Positions 59,901-64,000 of a DNA stretch of 64,000 nucleotides are shown piece after piece. Every line of letters begins with the position of its first letter. The first letter of the stretch is position 1. The notes under the pieces are model-generated. The model did no database searches, was not told where the DNA came from, and saw only the letters and a program-made list of their open reading frames with translations. The DNA comes from Trissonchulus latispiculum (taxonomy: Eukaryota; Nematoda; Enoplea; Enoplida; Ironidae). A program made the translations under genes and the position numbers. Location: the NCBI GenBank assembly GCA_030248195.1, contig JASAND010013074.1:1-64000 (forward strand). Reading direction: 5' to 3'.

Positions 59901-62233
59901 TTCAAGGACTGTTTTCTTATGTCACCAGAAACTAGCACCCAGTTTTCCTAATTTCTTTGTTTTGAGCTAAGAAAGGCATAGCAGCTCAGCTGAAAGTTAT
60001 TCAGTACGCACTCTTTAGGAAGGTATGAGCCGTTGGGGCACTAAATTAATATTAGTGTAGAGTTTATTCAATAACTAATTTGCTATTTATTGATAGAAAT
60101 TTCTGTTATCAATTGTGGAAAGATGTCAATACAATTCAGAATTGTCGTCGAATTTCCAACAGTATCTGACTGATCGTATAAGTATCACAGCAGAGTGTCT
60201 TCAGTCTGCTCTCAACCAAAATCTAACGGCTAGCAAGTAAGCTCAGTTCCTGCTCTGCACAAATCTTTCTCTTTAAAGTGTTTGCAAATTGTTTATCTCT
60301 AAGCAGTTTTAATTGTATTCACCTATGTCACTTGAATTTATGTTATGTATATTATAGTATATAGCAATTGGACAGCTTTTCAATTGATCTTTCAACTGTG
60401 AGTGACGTAATTATAGGTGGATTCCTTTTTTGTTTTTAGATATTTGTTCCAAATGAAAGATTTCAGCATTTACAAAGAACCATTTCAGGTGGTTGCCATG
60501 GCAGGTCGCCTTCTGCTGAGGGTATGTAGTTAGGATGAACTGAATTATTCTTGATGGATCTTGTGCTCAACTGATATAAAGATTGCTCTAGATACGGATA
60601 AACACAGTATCTAGTAACGCGGACCAGATATACTAGTTAAAGCCTATGGTTAGTAACGAGAAATGCTAAAAGTAATGTATGGCCGTATAGTTAAGGGACT
60701 GAAAGTGGGTCACTTTTTGGAGACGTGCAAAGTGAACCACCCATAGCCAATCAGCTTATTTCTGGCTCAAAATCAACCAATTATTTCTTAGATGGGCGGG
60801 GATTGTTACAGGCTTTCTGCGGATATAAACAAAATTTTAGTGATTCACTTTGAATTCACTAAAAAAACAATTGTAGTGATTCACTTTGCAGGGTGGCCCA
60901 CATTCAGTCCCTTTACTCTATGGGCCAGAACTATTCTTGTAGGTATTACTGGATTAAGTCGGTATATGTGAGTTGTGACAAATTCGATACAGTTTTGTAG
61001 TGGATTACTATATATGGCCACTGGTTGGTTGTACGCAAAATAGTTATAATGTTTGTTTAGGTGTCAAAAGATAAACAAATGTTTTCAAGGTCTCATTTCA
61101 CTGTTTCAAGTGCTGCTCAATTTTATGGCTCTTTAGGTGTGTTTGACTTTTGCTATAAAATTTCTAATCAAAGTTAGCAGTTGTTATTGGCTGGTCACTT
61201 TAAAATGACTTCCTCAAACGTATTAAATCTTGCATAACCTATTTTGAATACCCGGCGTCCCGGCAAAATGTCTACTTTCATCAGTCAAAATCGTATTAAT
61301 CAGAATTTCGTCAATTAGAATTTTGACAGTCATTAGTCAGAATTTAAATTTTGAAATTTGAACTTTCATTTGTCAGAATTTCATAAGCTAGAATTTTATT
61401 AGTCAGAATTTGGTATGTCAGGATTTCATTATTCAAAATTATCAATTTTTCCCTCTTGGTTGCATAATCATAGGGCCTTTCAGAGTAGAGTAGAGTTAAA
61501 GCTAACTCTTTCAATTTATTTAACTCTAGTCAAGCTTGACGTTACCTTTTAAATCCTTTCATGAGAATGATCGAGTTTAATTTAACTCGTTTGAAAATGA
61601 AAAGACACTTGGTAATGATTTACGCCAAACTGATCCTCTAATTAGTTGAACGAAGCAGGCCAGACCCAACTCAGTTGTAGGAAACCGTTTTGAAAAGATA
61701 TCTTTGCTGTTGATGTACTGTAGACACTCATGCATTCGTGACTATTAGAAACTATTTATAAAATAATCATCAAGATCAGCTAGGAAGACAATTGCTTTTA
61801 TAAAATTCTGACAGACGAAATTCTGAGCAATGAAATTCTGACAAAATGAAGTCCAATTTATATTCTATCTAAACATAAATTCTGTCTTATGAAAGTTTGA
61901 AAAGTAAATTTCTGACGAATGAAATTTTGACTACTGAAGGCAAACCCTGGCGAAAGAAGGCTGCCTCCGACCTTTCTTGGTTTCTTCGTCTTCTCAGTGT
62001 ATATATACATACTTTGCATATCTCTTGAACATGGAAGGAAGTATACACACTTACAGCAGTTTTATTTAGGCTTGGCTTCGTTCCTTACCAGACAGAATCT
62101 AGACGCTGATTGGATTAACATAATGAAGCTGATTTTCTGGTCTGCCCTAGAGCCTACCAATGAAGCTATCTCATATGAACTTTCGAAAACCTATTGTTGT
62201 AAATGCGTTTCATTGTCAATAAAAGTGGTCTGA
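34592..62233 (+). CDS. THADA: THADA homologue (tRNA 2'-O-methyltransferase regulator), about 25 exons
   Basis: THADA/Trm732 is an armadillo-like scaffold that partners FTSJ1/Trm7 for 2'-O-methylation of tRNA position 32. I traced these exons by splice sites, reading frame and similarity to animal THADA: 34592-34618, 35214-35300, 37952-38141, 38507-39011 (or 38997), 41029-41109, 41884-42104, 43700-44253, 44538-44633, 44741-44934, 45035-45231, 45336-45473, 45752-45906, 46021-46158, 47179-47298, 48005-48112, 52632-52770, 53033-53134, 54840-55071, 55341-55565, 56037-56303, 59023-59175, 59665-59770, 60097-60236, 60440-60521, 62057-62233. With the 39,011 donor all phases agree and the model has 1,477 codons plus stop, shorter than human THADA (about 1,950). 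Strong landmarks are SRRSLGFPLILHAVL, IIPYIPAVF, SVRNASTLLF joined to SALVWRM, and LYPLLSLLHRL. Weak points are the first exon, the 39.0-41.0 kb gap and the last exon. AATAAA lies at about 62,219 and 62,237. Confidence 0.9.
35318..37712 (+). mobile_element. Composite hairpin-array-foldback element, diverged copy C in THADA intron 2
   Basis: Hairpin ATAGGGGTC/GACCCCTAT (35,324-35,349) followed by TAATATG, as in copies A and B; two 157-bp units (about 36,026-36,330); a 139-146-bp array (36,330-36,850); then a 781-bp foldback (36,932-37,712) with arms of about 190 bp. The arm begins ACAAGAACCAAAAATGCTC, parallel to ACAAGTAATAAAAATGCTCC in copies A/B, and both contain GAGGTTGTAAA. It fills most of the 2.65-kb intron. 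Confidence 0.72.
36330..36850 (+). repeat. 139-146-bp minisatellite, about 3.7 units
   Basis: Units read CAAAAGTGGTCAAATTTGG, TATCAAATGAAAGCCCTAAG, GAGCTGAGCAACTTTTGTC, then a spacer with GTAGAGTGCTGTGGTGGGG. ATGAAAGCCC sites at 36,454, 36,600 and 36,739. Confidence 0.92.
37952..39011 (+). CDS. THADA: THADA exons 3-4 (N-terminal armadillo-like region)
   Basis: Exon 3 starts after AAATTTAG at 37,951 in phase 0 and ends at 38,141 (GTGAGC donor). Exon 4 starts after TTTCAG at 38,506. Together they encode a helical region containing NRLASQF, LVCGILTD, LLGGLFNVRN and a W..K.RL.ILPSLI stretch that aligns with the 'WHIKGKY..L' part of vertebrate THADA. Two donors are possible. GTAGAC at 38,998 leaves phase 0 and then clashes with exon 5. 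GTTGGG at 39,012 leaves phase 2 and joins exon 5 cleanly. Vertebrate proteins have roughly 50 more residues at this point, so a short unseen exon in 39.0-41.0 kb is possible; a candidate near 40,123-40,165 reads SVATGVFSAFLHR. Confidence 0.8.
39825..39984. mobile_element. 160-bp palindromic MITE in a THADA intron
   Basis: AGATGCTCTGCACATTAAGG at 39,825 pairs with the segment ending at 39,984 (CTTAATGTGCCGAGCATCT). Pairing continues through CCGAAATCTCGAGGGGGG. The central loop is about 80 bp. Confidence 0.8.
40349..40735. mobile_element. 387-bp TTAA-flanked element in a THADA intron
   Basis: CAAGGG at the left and CCCTTG at the right, flanked by TTAA (40,345-40,348; 40,736-40,739), a piggyBac-type duplication. 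The subterminal GGTACGGGACCCCTCA is mirrored by GGGTACAGGACCCCTCAG near the right end, in the same orientation. Confidence 0.6.
41884..44253 (+). CDS. THADA: THADA exons 6-7 (central helical region)
   Basis: Exon 6 (41,884-42,104) lies between a TTGTTTCAG acceptor and a CTACAG|GTTAAT donor. It encodes HRHWLPLLVKRHPHF, which aligns with 'YYLPKLLSYSPES' of vertebrate THADA. Exon 7 (43,700-44,253, GTACGT donor) is the longest at 554 nt. It encodes LALLKRLMQNQWDLF, IRLEAFEFLCLLC, FRSRLTRIFECFL and SNLVPGANYQRLF; the last matches the conserved 'LFPGSSYSTRF' segment. The phases join through a split Glu codon. A longer minus-strand ORF across exon 6 is a shadow. The 1.6-kb intron between them contains G/C-homopolymer repeats (42.3-43.6 kb). 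Confidence 0.86.
42298..43600. repeat. G/C-homopolymer repeat segments in a THADA intron
   Basis: 42,298-42,390, 42,640-43,060 and 43,400-43,590 contain GGGGGG/CCCCCC blocks separated by AAAATTTT-like text, including CGGCTTCGCCGGAG and CGGCGGCCTTCGGCCGCC hairpins. ORFs here are not supported. Confidence 0.55.
46435..46580. mobile_element. 146-bp palindromic MITE in a THADA intron
   Basis: TAGAGAAATAATGAAAAATG at 46,435 pairs with GCTTTTTCATTATTTCTCTA ending at 46,580. Small inner hairpins (CTAAGGC/GCCTTAG and GAGAGAACTAGTCTCT) are present. A separate hairpin, AAAAGTGCGC/GCGCACTTTT-like, lies at 46,235-46,265. Confidence 0.7.
47179..55565 (+). CDS. THADA: THADA DUF2428 region, exons 14-19
   Basis: These exons cover the most conserved part of the family (DUF2428). 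Exon 14 gives GAIDACGAQLASFCNL, matching the 'HRGAFELAYTGF' block. Exon 15 gives SRRSLGFPLILHAVL, matching 'TRRSAGIPFYIQALL'. Exon 16 has QVRAINCLRFLIRSS. Exons 17-18 join in mid-codon to read STLLFSALVWRM, matching 'STLLFSALITRIF'. Exon 18 continues to LYPLLSLLHRL. Exon 19 has SLCLHSKSLSLQRCLW and LTPADIVRNLLQRL. All junctions are phase-compatible. The 4.5-kb intron 48,113-52,631 holds the purine tract and the nested LINEs; the 1.7-kb intron 53,135-54,839 holds the antisense LINE. The 55,566 donor (GTATTG) is chosen over 55,585 because only it keeps frame with exon 20. Confidence 0.92.
47715..47935. repeat. Inverted repeat ending in CCCCGCAAATCAG
   Basis: CCCCGCAAATCAGACCC (about 47,735) and GGGTCTGATTTGCGGGG (about 47,905) face each other around a GCTCGAAAACACAAG/TTCGAGCTTTAGAAC-like stem. 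A related sequence lies at 54,645-54,790. An AT microsatellite follows at 47,960-47,991. Confidence 0.65.
48242..48775. repeat. GGATTAA-ended element containing a purine tract
   Basis: GGTCGAATTAAGCGGATTAA at 48,248 faces GGATTAAATTTAACTAGTTT and TTAATCCGACCATTTTTAAT near 48,715-48,750. Between them about 390 bp (48,270-48,655) are almost only G and A. Possible MITE with a simple-sequence centre; homopolymer lengths may be base-calling artefacts. Confidence 0.45.
49440..51760 (+). pseudogene. LINE endonuclease/reverse transcriptase ORF, broken
   Basis: Pieces in order: an endonuclease C-terminal stretch (KQIDFMCLRQRW, LQSDHAAVV, about 49,230-49,350), then RT blocks LVPLFKKGSKTECKNYRGIS (about 50,139), AFVDFKAAFDSIDR (about 50,380), TGVQ-stop-GALLSPFLFN (stop TAG at 50,568-50,570 where the family has Gln) and DLDYADDIALL (about 50,685, catalytic YADD present). 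After the nested insertion the tail continues with VLLYECETWPVKV (about 51,330) and FCWWRRILGVSYMDRIPN. Frameshifts, the stop and the insertion make it non-functional. Confidence 0.93.
50847..51116 (-). mobile_element. 270-bp second LINE 3' end nested inside the first LINE
   Basis: Flanked by exact 12-bp duplications GCGCTGATTCTT (50,835-50,846; 51,117-51,128). On the minus strand it encodes a C-terminal zinc-knuckle-like CRFCPGQEDTLQHLISSCP (C-x2-C-x7-H-x4-C), as at the end of some R1/jockey-like polyproteins, and finishes in an (AAC)n tail, seen as GTT repeats at 50,847. Confidence 0.9.
51834..52139. mobile_element. 306-bp MITE with AACCCGGGTTGA repeats
   Basis: GGGGCCGATGTTATCA at 51,834 and the inverted TGATAGCATTGGCCCC ending at 52,139 (14 of 16 pair). 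CAACCCGGGTTGA-type motifs repeat inside both ends. It lies about 12 bp beyond the LINE duplication. Confidence 0.8.
53560..54648 (-). mobile_element. 5'-truncated CR1/L2-like LINE, antisense in a THADA intron
   Basis: A 267-codon minus ORF (54,647-53,844) matches the C-terminal third of CR1/L2/Rex-type reverse transcriptases: KDLGVYITPDLKFASHCDKI, LYVRPILEFNSCVWSP, LEAVQRRYTKRIPRL, LSYKDRLRLSGLELLETRR and VIPIWNQLESEV. The catalytic YADD part is missing because of 5' truncation. After a 3' UTR of about 260 bp it ends in a pentamer tail (AATCA on the + strand, 53,561-53,594). The ORF is open throughout, suggesting a fairly recent copy. Confidence 0.92.
55120..55260. repeat. AGAGTAGAGTTAA repeat copy
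   Basis: TAGAGTAGAGTTAAAATTAA at 55,126 and ATGAAAATGATCGAG further on recur at 61,489-61,620 (AGAGTAGAGTTAAAGCTAAC, ATGAGAATGATCGAG). Both copies lie in THADA introns. Confidence 0.6.
56037..62233 (+). CDS. THADA: THADA C-terminal exons 20-25
   Basis: Exon 20 (56,037-56,303) reads DLTKIGDLAITKFDLNNLL, then a helical stretch. Exon 21 (59,023-59,175) carries the HEAT-like ETSRLTAAVCLSYLF. Exon 22 (59,665-59,770) has LLEDEQSNIRHCAAF, like vertebrate 'LLQSEEQAVRDAATE'. Exons 23 and 24 end in YLFQMKDFSIYKEPF, matching 'YLFEKAEVNFWAE'. A proposed last exon (62,057-62,233) follows TTACAG in phase 0 and ends in TGA; it is plausible rather than proven by similarity. It is followed by AATAAA signals. 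The 2.7-kb intron 56,304-59,022 is mostly a palindromic mobile element. Confidence 0.82.
56726..58746. mobile_element. 2.0-kb palindromic TTAA-flanked element in THADA intron 20
   Basis: Two long inverted arms (56,726-57,104 and about 58,365-58,746), followed inward by a second mirrored stretch (57,922-58,030 against 58,255-58,365), so almost the whole element folds back. TTAA flanks both sides (56,722-56,725; 58,747-58,750). Mirrored landmarks include ATCTTAGCTGGCTTCCAGC, GCCGTCGCGTTTATGTGCCC and CTAGACGTCTGTATCTTATC. No transposase; a 71-aa ORF at the inner loop has no recognisable similarity. Confidence 0.85.
57106..57921. mobile_element. 816-bp TIR element nested in the palindromic element
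   Basis: GCCCGTTGCATAAAAAT at 57,106 and its exact complement ending at 57,921. The opposite arm of the host palindrome (about 58,365-58,375) shows the site without it. The interior is full of CTTATTATAAG- and AAGTCATAAG-like short inverted motifs. The ends resemble PIF/Harbinger-type termini (low certainty). Confidence 0.85.
60688..60920. mobile_element. 233-bp MITE in a THADA intron
   Basis: TAGTTAAGGGACTGAAAGTG at 60,688 faces CAGTCCCTTTACTCTA ending at 60,920. AGTGATTCACTTTG repeats lie inside. The flanks do not give a clear duplication. Confidence 0.7.
61255..61965. mobile_element. About 0.7-kb element with GTCAGAATTTCATT repeats
   Basis: Many copies of GTCAGAATTTCATT-like motifs at the left (61,275-61,440) and their complements at the right (61,800-61,935), with a copy of the AGAGTAGAGTTAA repeat in the middle. 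Ends are approximate (CCCGGCAAAATG; AAGGCAAACCCTGG). Confidence 0.55.
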
Positions 62234-62241
62234 TAAAATAA
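62219..62241 (+). terminator. THADA polyadenylation signals (AATAAA)
   Basis: AATAAA at about 62,219, overlapping the end of the proposed last exon, and again at about 62,237, just after the TGA. Confidence 0.5.
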
Positions 62242-62577
62242 ATTCCTGCCGCCTTAGTGTCTTAAGGTCTACTGTTCTTGTCAACCAATTTCCCCATTAT
62301 TAGGGCTCGTTTTTTTCCAATTTTATAGCGGCAGGCTTGTTTAGTTACACTGTAGGAGTGTACAGCGAATGTCATAGCTCAAAGAAAGGGAGATATCGAG
62401 ACGAGATAATGCTAACAAAGCAAATCTGACCTCCGATTTAGGTAGCGGTTTGCTATACCTCCTGCCGGCCCGACTTAAGATAAGACCAAATCTGAAGTTT
62501 GTACTCACAGTCACAGGGTACTGTGCGGTAGGGTTACCTAATTCATGTATAGTAGATGACCTGTCTTGAGCTACTAG

Positions 62578-62909
62578 TAGTGTTGTTTCAGTAGCCGATT
62601 TTAGTTTCAGTCGGTGGTTCGAAATAATTTCAGTTTCAGTCGGCAGACCAAAATAGTTTCAGTTTCAGTTAGCTTTAAAAACAACGGTTTCCAGCTCTCA
62701 GAGTTAATATAAAGCCCAATTTATTGTTTATTCAGTCTCTCTGACAGCACTGTTAACAGAATCGAAGCTCAAAACCTTAAAAATTTCAAGATTTAAGGAA
62801 ACACTGAAGATTTTCAGTCTTTTACCCAATATAGTTTCAGTTAGCTGTCCAAAAAAGTTTCAGTTCTCTTCTCAAAATAGTTTCAGTTTCAGTGACTGAA
62901 ACATCACTA
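62578..62909. mobile_element. 332-bp hAT-like MITE with TTTCAG subterminal repeats
   Basis: TAGTGTTGTTTCAGTAGCCG at 62,578 and CAGTGACTGAAACATCACTA ending at 62,909; flanks GCTACTAG and GCCACTAC (6 of 8). TTTCAG hexamers repeat inside both ends. A partial copy lies at about 63,303-63,390 (TGAAACTGAAA repeats). Confidence 0.75.
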
Positions 62910-63810
62910 GCCACTACGCAAAAGGCTTTGAATTCCGCTGAATGTATGAGCCTGTATCTGCCAGTCTATGAACTAAATTCAGTTTGACCCACCTAAGAAA
63001 AGGAGTACAATCCAGACGGGACGTAGGAAAGCAGTACAATCCAGATGTGACGTTTCAAAAGATTCACCAAGCCAGTACTTATGAGATCGTTTGGGAGCGT
63101 GGCAGCAGGGCATGCTGGGAATTCTTCTCACTCGATACGTAAAGGACTTAAATCATTTTCCTAAGTTGGTAATTTACCCATTTTCCTGAGTTGGTAATTT
63201 ACCTATAACATTTCTCTCGATTAGCTGACTTAGACTATTAAGGTGCGCTCCTAGCGATGTCTCAGGCACTGAAGCTAGATTTCAGATTGTCCATTTTTCT
63301 TTTCCAGACACTGAAACTGAACTATTTTGGGAAGATAAATGAAACTGAAATTATTATAGGCCGCCGGGTGAAACTGAAACGAGCGATGACCTAAACTCGT
63401 ACTGTTCTCAGTCGTCCCTCCCGAAAGCCACGAGAAGGTATTAAGCCGCTACTTCGTAACAGTATCATCAATGTAGGCTAGAAACTGTAGGTTTTGAATA
63501 AACTACCACATTGTCGTGCTTACGGGAACACTAGAGTTGTGCCGTCAAGAAATTTCCCGGGACGGGCCTCTGGCCGGGCCCGGAGGGTCTCATCCTTGAA
63601 TTCCCTCAGAAATGCAAAATCTGCGTGAACTGAATACAACTGAAATAGCTAGCTACCTATCTAAATCTAGCAACCGAACATAACAAGAAGACTATTTATG
63701 CGTAGCGACAAAACACAACATTACTTGTTAACAAATTACAAACATACAAAAAGACCGGACATCAAAGAATTATATATTAGACAAAACACAGAAGGAAAGT
63801 CAGTCACAGC
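62910..63810. other. Intergenic region between THADA and the LC8 gene
   Basis: Contains short direct duplications (GTACAATCCAGA at 63,006 and 63,041; TTTTCCTGAGTTGGTAATTT-like at 63,158 and 63,181) and the partial TTTCAG repeat. The right part should include the LC8 3' UTR. No other gene seen. Confidence 0.45.
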
Positions 63811-63999
<189 letters not shown>

Positions 64000-64000
64000 G

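Overview
This window looks like nuclear DNA of an invertebrate animal. The basis is a metazoan-type FAM102/EEIG1 gene, an LC8 dynein light chain with the animal exon boundary before its [10 protein letters not shown] stretch, and a spliced THADA gene of about 25 exons with GT/AG junctions. Repeats fill most of the rest. An early-branching animal such as a sponge is possible, but nothing here fixes the clade. There is no bacterial, plasmid or viral gene content.

Layout. 1-14.7 kb is repeat territory: a 2.78-kb inverted-repeat element (107-2890) inserted in a foldback element, a 149-bp minisatellite (about 5.0-8.6 kb) split by a 1.27-kb TIR element, a 119-bp tandem array (8.6-9.3 kb), a palindrome at 9.36-9.59 kb, a hAT-like element (10,296-12,168) and a second 1.26-kb TIR element (13,065-14,328). 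At 14,828-16,078 lies an intronless FAM102/EEIG1-like gene. 16-34.5 kb is gene-poor: two 2.8-2.9-kb composite elements (18,640-21,403 and, inverted, 27,288-30,180), the second inside a 6.8-kb nest of hAT-like elements (25,018-31,846), then short hAT-like MITEs (32,035-33,231). THADA runs on the + strand from about 34.6 to 62.2 kb; its introns hold a third composite element, a LINE with another LINE nested in it, an antisense LINE 3' half, a 2-kb palindromic element and many MITEs. At the right edge the last exon of an LC8 dynein light chain gene (- strand) converges on THADA.

The three host genes have unrelated housekeeping roles (NT-C2 scaffold, tRNA 2'-O-methylation partner, dynein/hub light chain); nothing suggests an operon or pathway cluster. 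The most unusual content is the repeat architecture: (i) composite elements built as terminal hairpin + minisatellite array + foldback, with exchangeable arrays; (ii) a core of about 60 bp shared by otherwise unrelated minisatellites, with most units about 145-149 bp; (iii) several hAT-like families with 8-bp flanking duplications, each carrying its own short subterminal motif in tandem; (iv) TIR elements whose internal palindromes carry an element-specific core. Three insertions have a matching unfilled site elsewhere in the window.
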